Source of the DNA: CAG-390 sp045543615
GTDB lineage: Bacteria; Bacillota; Clostridia; Oscillospirales; CAG-272
DNA: 64,000 bases
Reading direction: 5' to 3'
Assembly: GCA_045543615.1 (NCBI GenBank)
Contig: JAZPXL010000005.1
Location: 1 to 64,000 of the forward strand
In this document: one piece after another, positions 35,992-44,882 of the stretch
Layout: every line of letters starts with the position of its first letter
How positions within the stretch are numbered: the stretch's first letter is position 1
Position numbers and translations under genes: made by a program
The notes under the pieces: generated by a model
What the model saw: the letters and a program-made list of their open reading frames with translations, nothing else
What the model was told of the DNA's origin: nothing
Database searches by the model: none

Positions 35992-36957
35992 ATGGGCTTT
36001 AATCTTTACGAACTTGGTGTTCCTTATTCTATGTGGACGCTTATCGTTGCAGTTGCAGTACCTTTAATTGCGGCTGTGGCAACCTTTGCTTGTATGTATC
36101 GTGCACGCACAGCAAGAAAGCTTGTGACATATTTTGTAATGACACCTGTGTATTTTGCAATTGTAGCTTTTCTTTTGAGTGACACATCGTCCGTTCTCTC
36201 AAACGCACTTGCGTCAATTGGAATAGGATATCCTCAGCTTGTCGGTTTTCTTCTCTCTCTCTCTTTCTCACTTCTCTACCTAAGTCTTCTCTCTCTTATA
36301 TGCGGAGCGGGAATTATGCACAAAAGAGGTGCTGTTACAAATACAGTATTCACTCTGCTGATCCTCGCTGCCGAGATTTTCCTTACATATCGTGCCTGGG
36401 CAGTTCTCACTATGACTGACATAGCTCCCATCCATACAGTTTCGGTGGCAGAGGCGTTGCCCGTTTTAAATAAACTTTCTTTCTTGCCAAAGGTTATAAC
36501 CTCTGTTGGAGTTGACATTTGTGCTCTTGTTTTGCTTTCTGTATATCTTATCGTCTATTTTCTTACATTCATCGCAATAAAGAGCCGTGAGGAAATTGAA
36601 CGTTCTGAGTTTGAGCGCAGACATCGTGACGCTCTGCGTGGAGGCGGCAAGAAAAAGCGATGCAAGGGTACAGAGGAAGAAAAAGAGACGGAAGATCCCA
36701 TTTGCGCACGCTGTCAGTTTGCACGCAAGCTCTTGACCGAAAAGGGACAGATGATCTGCGACAAGCGTGGTGTCGTTTCAACCACTCATTCTTGCAAGGA
36801 TTATATTTACGATCCCCTCAAGCGTATACCCACACGCCCATCCTTTTCAGTTCCCGAAGTATTCGAGCCCGTGGAAGATGCGCCCACGGACACGCCCGAC
36901 CAAAACAGCGAAACCGTGGAGCAACCTCTTTCATCTGTTGCCGATACAAACGAATAA
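35992..36957 (+). CDS. Polytopic membrane protein with a C-terminal cysteine cluster, unknown function
   Basis: 321 residues from the ATG at 35992 (GGGGAAA six bases upstream). About six membrane helices fill residues 15-205, then a highly charged cytoplasmic segment (EEIERSEFERRHRDALRGGGKKKR). The C-terminal motif is CARCQFA, MICDKRGVV and SCKDYIYDPLKR: four cysteines that could bind zinc or iron. Similar Cys-rich tails ending in a YDPxKR motif occur in small clostridial proteins of unknown role. It is monocistronic, between a sigma-A promoter and a strong terminator. Confidence 0.8.
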   Translation: MGFNLYELGVPYSMWTLIVAVAVPLIAAVATFACMYRARTARKLVTYFVMTPVYFAIVAFLLSDTSSVLSNALASIGIGYPQLVGFLLSLSFSLLYLSLLSLICGAGIMHKRGAVTNTVFTLLILAAEIFLTYRAWAVLTMTDIAPIHTVSVAEALPVLNKLSFLPKVITSVGVDICALVLLSVYLIVYFLTFIAIKSREEIERSEFERRHRDALRGGGKKKRCKGTEEEKETEDPICARCQFARKLLTEKGQMICDKRGVVSTTHSCKDYIYDPLKRIPTRPSFSVPEVFEPVEDAPTDTPDQNSETVEQPLSSVADTNE

Positions 36958-36963
36958 ACACAA

Positions 36964-37005
36964 AAACAAGCCTTGCAAACAATGATGTTGCAAGGCTTGT
37001 TTTTT
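36964..37005 (+). terminator. Strong intrinsic terminator
   Basis: A perfect 15-bp stem (36964-36978 with 36988-37002) and a 9-base loop run directly into a row of T's. It isolates the membrane gene from the operon that begins at 37038. Confidence 0.95.
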
Positions 37006-37037
37006 ATAAAAATACATCTTCCTATAATAAATATTTC

Positions 37038-37067
37038 TTGACAAACACAGGGCAGATGTGTTATTAT
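37038..37067 (+). promoter_or_regulatory. Sigma-A promoter of the LRR-SPFH-ATPase operon
   Basis: TTGACA (37038-37043), 18-base spacer, TATTAT (37062-37067). The first gene starts at 37152. No later promoter or terminator is evident until 45712. Confidence 0.8.
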
Positions 37068-37151
37068 AATCTTGTATATTATTTATAAATATAAGTGACT
37101 ATAACTTATGTTTATAATATTTTTTCAAAACGCTTCCAAGAAAGGCAAAAA

Positions 37152-38072
37152 ATGAAATTTCACAACTTGTTTATGAGACTTTTGATCTGCGCTTTGCTCC
37201 TTTTTTCGCTCGCGCTGTCGCTTTTTTCCTGCGACGCATTTGCTGATACGGAGTATGCGATAGTCTCAGAGAATAATATATCATCCGATGGGTTTGTTTA
37301 CACTCTCTATGAAAACAAAACGGCCGTCATAACGGGTACAGAAAACCCTGTCTCAAAGCTGGTAATACCGATGTCGCTTGACGGCATAAAGGTTACAGGG
37401 ATTGCCGAGGGTGCTTTTTCCGGCAACGAGAAAATTCTCTATCTTGAGCTGCCGGGCACGCCCATTTCAATTGGCAAATCTGCTTTCGCCGGCTGTATAT
37501 TCCTTATCTCAGCAAACCTCAACAGCTCGCTGACAAGAATTGAAGACTCGACCTTTGAGCGATGCTACAACCTCTGTTTAGTCGATGGACTTGATGGGGT
37601 TGAATATATCGGCTCTTCAGCATTTTCCGATTGTTCGAGTATCGCAGCCATTTCTCTTCCCTCAACACTTAGGACAATTGAAAACGAGGCGTTCTGTGGA
37701 TGCACCTCTCTTATGTCTGTAAGCGTTCCATCCTCCGTGACGGATATACGCCCATACGTTTTTTCGGGTTGTTCGGCTATGACATTTGCTAACGTAGACT
37801 GCAGCACAGCAATTCCTGAATATACTTTTCTCGGCTGCAACAATCTCTGCCGTGTTATCATTGGTGACAATGTTACAGGAGTTGGTACACACGCATTCCG
37901 TAACTGCTCAAACCTGAGCGTAGCGCATATTGGTTCATCAGTAAAGCTCATAGAAGAATATGCATTCTTTGGCTGTGACGCTTTGAGCGAAGTTGTTTTT
38001 GGTGGCAAAAGCTCATCAATTGACATTCGTGACGGTAATGAAGCTATTACCCGTCTTGGTGGAGGTGAGTGA
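37152..38072 (+). CDS. BspA-type leucine-rich-repeat lipoprotein 1
   Basis: 306 residues from the ATG at 37152 (AGAAAGGC eight bases upstream). The lipoprotein signal ends in LFSC with Cys27. The mature part consists of LRR_5/BspA-type repeats of about 22-24 residues, for example IAEGAFSGNEKILYLELPG, IGKSAFAGC and IGSSAFSDCSSIAAISLPS. Such repeats build extracellular binding surfaces in gut bacteria. Its stop is one base from the next start. The protein faces the outside of the membrane that holds the SPFH proteins coded downstream, so a sensing or docking role is plausible but inferred. Confidence 0.9.
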   Translation: MKFHNLFMRLLICALLLFSLALSLFSCDAFADTEYAIVSENNISSDGFVYTLYENKTAVITGTENPVSKLVIPMSLDGIKVTGIAEGAFSGNEKILYLELPGTPISIGKSAFAGCIFLISANLNSSLTRIEDSTFERCYNLCLVDGLDGVEYIGSSAFSDCSSIAAISLPSTLRTIENEAFCGCTSLMSVSVPSSVTDIRPYVFSGCSAMTFANVDCSTAIPEYTFLGCNNLCRVIIGDNVTGVGTHAFRNCSNLSVAHIGSSVKLIEEYAFFGCDALSEVVFGGKSSSIDIRDGNEAITRLGGGE

Positions 38073-38073
38073 G

Positions 38074-39120
38074 ATGAAAACAACACAAAGCAAGTGCTTC
38101 TTCTCTGTCGCCATTATCATCAGCCTGCTTCTCCTTTCGTGCATCGGTTTTTTCGGATGCGACGGAACCCCTGAGCGCACGCCTGTTGATTTTTCGTTTG
38201 AAATACACGAGCCGTCGGATGAAATGGGATTTGCTGATGGCTACGGATATGTTCTTTGTCGGGACGATTGCGTTATGATAACGGACGGTTCGGCTGCAAA
38301 GGGAGACGTCGAAATACCTGCAACTATTGCCGGAAAAACGGTGGTCGGCATTACCGATTCGGCTTTCCGTAACAACTCCTCGATCACCTCACTTTCCCTG
38401 CCCTCCACGCTTGAATATATCGCCTGCTACGCTTTTGCAAATTGCAGCTCACTTACCTCTGTTACTGCCACAGATACGCTTTGGCAGGTCGGTGGAGGTG
38501 CGTTCTCGGATACGCCATTTCTCAAGTCGCAGAGTGATGAGTTTGTAACCATTGGTGACTCTGTACTGATCGCTTACAACGGAAGCTCCCGTGAGGTTAT
38601 CATACCTGAGGACATAAAGCACATCGGGGGCGCATTCCTCGGCAACGGAGAGTTGCTTGGCGTGGTGCTTGGAGACAATGTCCGATCCATTTCCGAATAT
38701 TCATTTGCAGGCTGTATATCGCTCAGCTCCTTTGATTTCGGCATTTCGCTTGCCTATATCGGCGATGGTACGTTTGCAAGCGCAGAGATGCTTCAGGGTG
38801 TTATTCTGCCCGATACTGTCAAATATATCGGAACTGAGGCGTTCCTCAACTGCTATCAGATCAAATACGCCTATCTCGGCAATTCCCTTACTTCTGTGGG
38901 CGATGAGCCGTTTAGCTACTGCCAGGGACTTCGTTTGATATATCTTCCGTCAACTTTGACGAGTATTCAAAGCGCATATTTTTCCGATTGCGTGTCCCTG
39001 ACTCTCATCCTCTACGGTGGTTCTGCCGAAGAATTCGATGCCATCGCCCTCAACAACGGTGACGGCAGCTTCAAAAAAATTAACATTGTATACAATTACA
39101 CGGGAGGTATAAATGAATAA
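38074..39120 (+). CDS. BspA-type leucine-rich-repeat lipoprotein 2
   Basis: 348 residues from the ATG at 38074, with GGAGGTGA inside the end of the previous gene. The lipoprotein signal has candidate cysteines at 23 (LLSC) and 29 (FFGC). LRR_5-type repeats follow, e.g. ITDSAFRNNSSITSLSLPS, IACYAFANCSSL and ISEYSFAGCISLSSFDFG. It overlaps the next gene by 8 bases, whose ribosome binding site GGGAGG lies in its last codons. It is a diverged paralogue of LRR lipoprotein 1. Confidence 0.9.
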   Translation: MKTTQSKCFFSVAIIISLLLLSCIGFFGCDGTPERTPVDFSFEIHEPSDEMGFADGYGYVLCRDDCVMITDGSAAKGDVEIPATIAGKTVVGITDSAFRNNSSITSLSLPSTLEYIACYAFANCSSLTSVTATDTLWQVGGGAFSDTPFLKSQSDEFVTIGDSVLIAYNGSSREVIIPEDIKHIGGAFLGNGELLGVVLGDNVRSISEYSFAGCISLSSFDFGISLAYIGDGTFASAEMLQGVILPDTVKYIGTEAFLNCYQIKYAYLGNSLTSVGDEPFSYCQGLRLIYLPSTLTSIQSAYFSDCVSLTLILYGGSAEEFDAIALNNGDGSFKKINIVYNYTGGINE

Positions 39121-40897
39121 CGGTCAAAAAATCCGTAAATGGCTACCGTCTCTTGTATCTGCTTTTGTGCTGATGCTTTGCGGTATTGCTATGATTGTCT
39201 TCTACTACTTAACCAAATATCGTCCCTTATATCATCTTGCGGTTACATTTTTTATGCCGCTCGGTGTAGTATTGCCACTTCTTTTGATGCTCTTTGCAAG
39301 GAAAAAGAGCACAAAAGCTCCATCGTCTGCCGAATCAGATGTTCTTCAAGAGACGGATGGTGGAGACGAGACAAAGAAGAAAAACGCTATTTTGCGCACT
39401 CTTCTCTCCATTGGTACAAAAATCAAAGGCATCAGCGAGGAGAAAGCAAAAACGCTACTTATAGTTGTAACAACAACCATAAGCGCAGCTCTATTCATCA
39501 TCTCTCAGTTTTATCATTATCTTGCGTTTGGAACGACTACAACGCTCTACACGATATCCTACCTTCACGTAGTGATACTTGCTTGCATTTTTGTTCTGTT
39601 TCTTGTGCTTGACAAATGGTGTCAGCATACGGAATATGATGATTCATTTGCAGAGGCGTTTTCTTGCAATATCCGTTCAATTCTCTCGATAGGACGGCTC
39701 AGTCTCATATTCACTCTGCTTGCGATGTTTATTAAGCTTCTTGGGTTTTACGAACTTTTGAGCTATCTTGTAATAATCCTCAATGTGATTTTCTACTATT
39801 CAAGCGTAGTTCTTCTGTTTTCCTATGTTGCAAGAATTATTCGCAAGGAGCTTGGAGAGTCCCCGGATGTTCGCATCCCCACACCTTTTGCACCCGGTGG
39901 TGGTAAGGATATGGGCATTCTCTCATATCTTGAAGCCAATACGGGTATTACGATGCGAGGACTTTGGAGCTTTAGCCTGATCAAAAAGCTTCTGCTTCCT
40001 GCGTGCCTCACCATTTTAGCTCTCTTGTGGATCTCGACTGGTATTGTTGAGATCGGACCCGGTCAGCAGGGTGCTCTATACCGACTCGGTGTTCTTCAAG
40101 ATGAAACGCTTGCACCCGGACTTCACATAAATCTCCCCTGGCCCATCGACAAAACAGAGGTATATGACACCGAAAAGGTTTCGATTATGTCGATTGGATA
40201 TGTTTCCGACACACTCTCTGACAATGTCTGGACTCAGACACACGGAACTGAAGAATATGAGCTTCTGCTTGGTGGTGGAGAGGAACTTGTCTCACTCAAC
40301 ATCTGTGTTGAATACAAAATTGCAGATCTTGTCGCATATCTCAGAAACTGCGCCAGACCCGAATCCATTCTTGAAGCGTGCTCATACGAGCTTGTAACCG
40401 ACAGAACGATAGTCACCGACCTTATGACACTGCTTTCGGTTGACCGTGAGGCTTTTGCAAAGAGCTTTGAGGCTGACCTTTCGGAAAAGATTGCTGTTCA
40501 CGGGACGGGAATTGAGGTTGTAAGCGTTGTTCTTGAAAGTATCCACCCGCCACTCATTATAACAGACATTTACCAACAGCTCCTGAGCGCAGAGCTTAAT
40601 GCCAATACACTTATTATGGAGGCTGAGGCAAAAGCGGCTGTCAATCGCTACAATGCGCAGAGCAATTACGACACCATAGTGCTCACGGCAATTGCCGAAA
40701 AGCACAACGCCATCTCTAAGGCCGAGGCTGAGGTTGCAGAGTTTATGGCTTATGTTGCTGCAGACAACGAAAGTTCGGATGCATATCGCTATCGCAAATA
40801 TCTTGATGCTGTCGCATCAGCCTACGGAAACGCAAAGCTCATCATCGTTGATGAAGACGTTGACTCCTCGAGAATATATTTCGGTAAGGTCAACTGA
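39113..40897 (+). CDS. SPFH-domain protein 1: HflK-like with a polytopic N-terminus
   Basis: 594 residues, much longer than classical HflK. Residues 1-310 carry about seven hydrophobic segments (e.g. LVSAFVLMLCGIAMIVFYYL, VVILACIFVLFLVLD, LLPACLTILALLWIST). An SPFH/band-7 domain starts with GIVEIGPGQQGALYRLG, LAPGLHINLPWPIDKTEVYDT. The segment ANTLIMEAEAKAAVNRYNAQ is the expected coiled-coil region after the SPFH core. HflK forms cage-like membrane assemblies with HflC around FtsH; no ftsH is nearby. The order with two more SPFH genes and a P-type ATPase suggests a different partner. Confidence 0.88.
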   Translation: MNNGQKIRKWLPSLVSAFVLMLCGIAMIVFYYLTKYRPLYHLAVTFFMPLGVVLPLLLMLFARKKSTKAPSSAESDVLQETDGGDETKKKNAILRTLLSIGTKIKGISEEKAKTLLIVVTTTISAALFIISQFYHYLAFGTTTTLYTISYLHVVILACIFVLFLVLDKWCQHTEYDDSFAEAFSCNIRSILSIGRLSLIFTLLAMFIKLLGFYELLSYLVIILNVIFYYSSVVLLFSYVARIIRKELGESPDVRIPTPFAPGGGKDMGILSYLEANTGITMRGLWSFSLIKKLLLPACLTILALLWISTGIVEIGPGQQGALYRLGVLQDETLAPGLHINLPWPIDKTEVYDTEKVSIMSIGYVSDTLSDNVWTQTHGTEEYELLLGGGEELVSLNICVEYKIADLVAYLRNCARPESILEACSYELVTDRTIVTDLMTLLSVDREAFAKSFEADLSEKIAVHGTGIEVVSVVLESIHPPLIITDIYQQLLSAELNANTLIMEAEAKAAVNRYNAQSNYDTIVLTAIAEKHNAISKAEAEVAEFMAYVAADNESSDAYRYRKYLDAVASAYGNAKLIIVDEDVDSSRIYFGKVN

Positions 40898-40914
40898 CAA
40901 GGAGGAAATCCAGA

Positions 40915-42024
40915 ATGAAAAAGAAAAATCCTAATGTTCAAACTGAAAACTCTGCAACAGATGCAGCAGTTATAAATACATCCCCTCGCGAGAAATCAAG
41001 TGCGACGGTTCGTGTTGTAAAAATTATCATCGCCCTTGTTCTCCTCGTAGCTATTCTCTACTTCGGCTTCACATTTGAGGTTCGTGAGGGCAATTGTGTA
41101 GTTGTGCTTCGCTTTGGTGCGCCCAGAGCAGAGATTACTGAGGCAGGTCTTTATTTCAAGCTTCCCTGGCCGTTTGAAACTGTTGTTCAGTATGAAAACA
41201 GACTTCAGTATTTCGAGATGAGCTACCTCGAAACCTTGACTAAGGACAGCCGTAACATTATCTTCCAATCCTATGTTGTATGGAAGGTTGAAGATCCGCT
41301 TCTCTTCCACAACAGCGTCGGTGCAAACGGAACCGTTGCTAATTACATTGACACACAGGTTAGAAATGCTACAAACAGCATTATGGGTATGTATAACCTG
41401 ACAGAGCTTGTTTCTCTCGACACCGAAACCATCAAGACCGACGAAATCCAGGCAAAGATTTTTGAGGCTGTCAAGGAAAACTGTGAGAAGAACTACGGTA
41501 TTTCCGTAGTTGATGTCAGCATTCTCCGTCTCAGCCTGCCCGACACTCCTCTCCAGAGCGTGTTTGAGCAGATGCGCCAGGACAGACAGACCGATATCGA
41601 CACAATTATTGCTGCTGCCAAGACAGAGGCGAACAAGATAACCTCCGAGGCTGAGGCTGATGCCGCAGAGATTATTGCAGGTGGTATCAATGAGGCTGCC
41701 GCTATCAAGGCGCAGACCGAAAAAGAGGTTGCCGCAATCTACGCTGAGGCGCAGGCTGCAAATCTCGAGCTCTACACCTTCCTTAAGGAGCTTGACACTC
41801 TTATGAGCTCGGTTGACAGTGGTACTGTACTTATAGTCGGCACAGACTCCTACCCCTTCAACATTCTCAAGGATTACTCCGATATGCTTGAGGGTGAAGG
41901 AGATCAGACAATTATCAAGGATCTTTCCTACATTTTGACACAGCTCCCAGAAAATGACCGTCAGGCTCTCGTTGACGGTATCTACTCCCTCATTTCCGAG
42001 GCTACAAAGGGTAACGCACAATGA
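40915..42024 (+). CDS. SPFH-domain protein 2: HflC/HflK-like
   Basis: 369 residues. One N-terminal membrane helix (VVKIIIALVLLVAILYFGFTF, about 35-55) precedes an SPFH domain with VREGNCVVVLRFGAPRAEI and AGLYFKLPWPFETVVQYENR. A long Ala/Glu-rich coiled coil (TEANKITSEAEADAAEIIAG) is typical of HflC, followed by a C-terminal extension ending in a stretch about ProGlu-Asn-Asp-Arg. AAGGAGG lies upstream of the ATG, 17 bases after SPFH 1. The last bases overlap the start of SPFH 3. Confidence 0.9.
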   Translation: MKKKNPNVQTENSATDAAVINTSPREKSSATVRVVKIIIALVLLVAILYFGFTFEVREGNCVVVLRFGAPRAEITEAGLYFKLPWPFETVVQYENRLQYFEMSYLETLTKDSRNIIFQSYVVWKVEDPLLFHNSVGANGTVANYIDTQVRNATNSIMGMYNLTELVSLDTETIKTDEIQAKIFEAVKENCEKNYGISVVDVSILRLSLPDTPLQSVFEQMRQDRQTDIDTIIAAAKTEANKITSEAEADAAEIIAGGINEAAAIKAQTEKEVAAIYAEAQAANLELYTFLKELDTLMSSVDSGTVLIVGTDSYPFNILKDYSDMLEGEGDQTIIKDLSYILTQLPENDRQALVDGIYSLISEATKGNAQ

Positions 42025-42968
42025 AAACTGCAAAGAAAAACACTCTCTTTGAGGACATTCTGCGTACTGTATCAAAATATTTTATAGTAATTATCATCGC
42101 AGTAATAATCCTCATCTGTTGCTCCGGCATTCGCTTTATCAAGAGTGGAGAATCTGCAATAATTCTCCGTTTTGGCAAGCTTGTCGGACAGACGCGGGAA
42201 GAACAGGTTCACGATGCAGGCCTGCTTCTTGCATTTCCCTATATAATTGATGAGGTCATCACCGTTCCGACAGGCTCAATTATGGAGCTTTCCGTTACCA
42301 CTCACAACACTGAGGGTGGTATGACGACCTATGACAAAAACGGTTATGTCATCACGGGTGACAACAATATCGCCCTTATCACAGCATCAGTAAAATACAC
42401 CGTCAGCGATCCTGTAAATTATGCGCTGTCGGTCAAAGATCCCACCGCTCTCATCAACGCATCGGTCAGCAATGCTATGATCAATATTGCCGCCGCATCA
42501 AGCGTTGACTCAATCCTTACCACAGGCAAGGAGGACTTCACCGAAGAGGTTCTGAGTATGTCACAAGCAAAGCTTGACGCTGCAGAGGCAGGTGTTAAGC
42601 TTACCTCCATTGAGCTTACAAAGGTTGCTATGCCTGAGGAGGTTCGTGAGGTTTATGAGGCCGTAACTTCAGCAAATGTTCAGGCAAGCACGCTTATTGA
42701 GCAAGCTCGTCAATATCGTGAAACAAGAATCCCTGCGGCGCAGAGCGAGGCAAGACTTCACATTACAGAAGCGCAGACCTATTATTCAAACTCAATTTCG
42801 GGTGCTAATTCCGATCTCGCAGAGTTCTACGGCGTTATTGATGAATACGGCACAAATCCCGACGTTGTCAGAATAAGGCTTTACAATTCTGCTATGTCGA
42901 ATATTCTTCGCAAGATCGGCACTATCAGAGTTGTCGATGACTCCGATTCCAAGATCGTCATAAACTAA
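42021..42968 (+). CDS. SPFH-domain protein 3: HflC/stomatin-like
   Basis: 315 residues. Its ATG overlaps the stop of SPFH 2 (ATGA), so translation is coupled. A membrane helix (YFIVIIIAVIILICCSGI) is followed by an SPFH domain beginning IKSGESAIILRFGKLVG, then the coiled-coil segment ASTLIEQARQYRETRIPAAQ. The three paralogues share the order helix, SPFH, coiled coil, which suggests hetero-oligomer formation like HflK/HflC. Confidence 0.88.
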   Translation: MKTAKKNTLFEDILRTVSKYFIVIIIAVIILICCSGIRFIKSGESAIILRFGKLVGQTREEQVHDAGLLLAFPYIIDEVITVPTGSIMELSVTTHNTEGGMTTYDKNGYVITGDNNIALITASVKYTVSDPVNYALSVKDPTALINASVSNAMINIAAASSVDSILTTGKEDFTEEVLSMSQAKLDAAEAGVKLTSIELTKVAMPEEVREVYEAVTSANVQASTLIEQARQYRETRIPAAQSEARLHITEAQTYYSNSISGANSDLAEFYGVIDEYGTNPDVVRIRLYNSAMSNILRKIGTIRVVDDSDSKIVIN

Positions 42969-42980
42969 TCGGAGGGCAGG

Positions 42981-44882
42981 ATGGAAAATATTGATAATAT
43001 GGCCAAAAAGAGCCTTGAGGCTCAGGCACGTGATAATCTTAATGCCAAAAGCAAAAAGCGTCTTACTTTGAGTATTGTAAGTGGCGTGGCGGCTCTCAGC
43101 TGTCTTGCTGTTGGTATCATCTATTCCCTAATCTTCCCCGACAAAACCACTCTCCCGGCTCTTTTCTACACGATAGGTTTCCTTATTGAAGGTATTCCCG
43201 TTCTCGTTTCTGCAATAAAGGGTGTATGCTCAAGAAATCTTACCAATGCTATGGAGATCCTGGTTGCTATTGCCATAATTGCCTGCTATCTTTCGGGCGA
43301 TCTTATTATGGCTGTGCTGATCCCTCTAATCCTCAACATTGCCCATCTTCTTGAGGAGCGCAGTGTTATGGGGGGACGTGAGGCTATCGACGGCTTGCGC
43401 CGTATGCAGCAGGATACAGCGATTCTGCTTGATGGTGAGACTGAAACTACCGTTTCTGCCTCCTCACTTGTAGTTGGACAGAGGATAGTTGTTAAGCCAG
43501 GCAGCGGTATTCCTATCGACGGCGTAGTAATTTCAGGCGAAACGAATGTTGACCAGAAATCCCTCACAGGCGAGCCCCTCCCGGCTCACATAAAAGTTGG
43601 GGATAAGGTTTATGCCGGTACTGTAAATATTGACGGTCGCATAATCGTTGAGGTCGAAAAGGCTTATGTTGACACATCGTTCTCAAATATTCTCTCTATG
43701 CTTGAGAACGCCGAAAACATTTCTATTCCCGAGTCAAGACTTATTGACAGATTTATGGGATATTACATTCCCTTTGTCCTTGCGATAGCAGCAGCAGTTG
43801 CGCTAATCAATTCGGATATTTCAAAGGCTATTGCGATCCTCGTCGTTTCCTGCCCCTGTGGTCAGATGCTTGTAAGCTCTGCGCCTATGATCGCTTCTCT
43901 TTCAGCTGCTACCAAGCGAGGAATACTTATCAAAAACTCGAAGTTTATTGAAGAACTGACGGAGGTTGACACCGTTGCGTTCGACAAAACAGGAACTCTT
44001 ACAGTTGGTGAACTGTCACTTACCGATACACTCGCTGTCGACGGCGAGGACGCAGAGGTTCTTCTCCGAACTGCTGCGGCCGTTGCTTGCGCATCAAATC
44101 ACCCGATTTCAAGAGCTGTAACAGAGGCTGTTGCAGGAAAGAACTATCCCGTACTTGACAATGTCAAGGAAATTCCCGGACACGGTATGACAGGAACTGA
44201 CGCTGACGGCAAGACAGTTTTGCTCGGCAACAAAGCTTGGCTTGAATCCCTCGGCATTACTATTACTGCTGGCTTCGGTGATGAGCTTGTTGGCTCTGTA
44301 TCCTTTGTTGCTTATGACGGTCATCTTATCGGATGCCTTGGATTTAATGATACTGCTCGCCCTGAGGCAGCATCTGCGATCACATCTCTTCGCACACTTG
44401 GGATTGAAAACACAGTTATTCTGACCGGTGACCGTGAGGTTGCTGCACGCAGAATTTGCGAGGAGGTTGGTGCTGACGATGTTCGCTTCCAGCTTCTTCC
44501 TCAGGACAAGCTGAGTGCTCTCAACGCTCTGCGAACCGAGCATTGTGTGCTTGCTGTTGGCGACGGCATCAATGACGCGCCTGCGCTCAGGCAGGCTGAT
44601 GTCGGAATTGCTATGGGTGCTATGGGCTCGGATCTTGCGATTGAATCTGCCGATATTGCTCTGATGAACAACAATCTCCACAACATTCCATTCATTATCA
44701 GACTCTCCAAACGCACAAGGCGGATTATTTACCAGAATCTCATTCTCTCTTGTGTTATCAGCCTGCTTATGATTGCTCTTTCTGCATTTGGCGTTATTTC
44801 TGCGCTTGCAGGTGCGATATTCCACAATCTCGGCGCATTTGTTGTTCTTCTCAACAGCTCAAGACTTCTCAGAACAAAATGA
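42981..44882 (+). CDS. P1B-type (heavy-metal type) cation-transporting ATPase
   Basis: 633 residues. It lacks an N-terminal metal-binding domain. The membrane metal motif is SCPCGQM (Cys291-Pro-Cys293), the actuator loop LTGEPLP (about 195-201), the phosphorylation site DKTGTLT (335-341, Asp335), the HP locus SNHPISRA (372-379) and the hinge GDGINDAP (527-534). The last helix carries HNLGAFVVLLNSSRLL (615-630) in place of the DxG motif of Zn/Cd exporters, so the metal is not predictable; a His-Asn motif there recalls the Mn/Zn type CtpC. TCGGAGG precedes the ATG. It ends in ATGA with the next gene. Confidence 0.93.
   Translation: MENIDNMAKKSLEAQARDNLNAKSKKRLTLSIVSGVAALSCLAVGIIYSLIFPDKTTLPALFYTIGFLIEGIPVLVSAIKGVCSRNLTNAMEILVAIAIIACYLSGDLIMAVLIPLILNIAHLLEERSVMGGREAIDGLRRMQQDTAILLDGETETTVSASSLVVGQRIVVKPGSGIPIDGVVISGETNVDQKSLTGEPLPAHIKVGDKVYAGTVNIDGRIIVEVEKAYVDTSFSNILSMLENAENISIPESRLIDRFMGYYIPFVLAIAAAVALINSDISKAIAILVVSCPCGQMLVSSAPMIASLSAATKRGILIKNSKFIEELTEVDTVAFDKTGTLTVGELSLTDTLAVDGEDAEVLLRTAAAVACASNHPISRAVTEAVAGKNYPVLDNVKEIPGHGMTGTDADGKTVLLGNKAWLESLGITITAGFGDELVGSVSFVAYDGHLIGCLGFNDTARPEAASAITSLRTLGIENTVILTGDREVAARRICEEVGADDVRFQLLPQDKLSALNALRTEHCVLAVGDGINDAPALRQADVGIAMGAMGSDLAIESADIALMNNNLHNIPFIIRLSKRTRRIIYQNLILSCVISLLMIALSAFGVISALAGAIFHNLGAFVVLLNSSRLLRTK

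Noticed and set aside
40996..42075. 359-codon open frame on the minus strand opposite SPFH 2
   Set aside because: Antisense of a clear SPFH protein, no ribosome binding site, Cys- and Leu-rich composition typical of antisense frames.
39113..42968. SPFH genes as an ordinary HflK-HflC pair modulating FtsH
   Set aside because: There are three SPFH genes, the first has a polytopic N-terminus, and no ftsH is in the window. The reading is not excluded for the whole genome.
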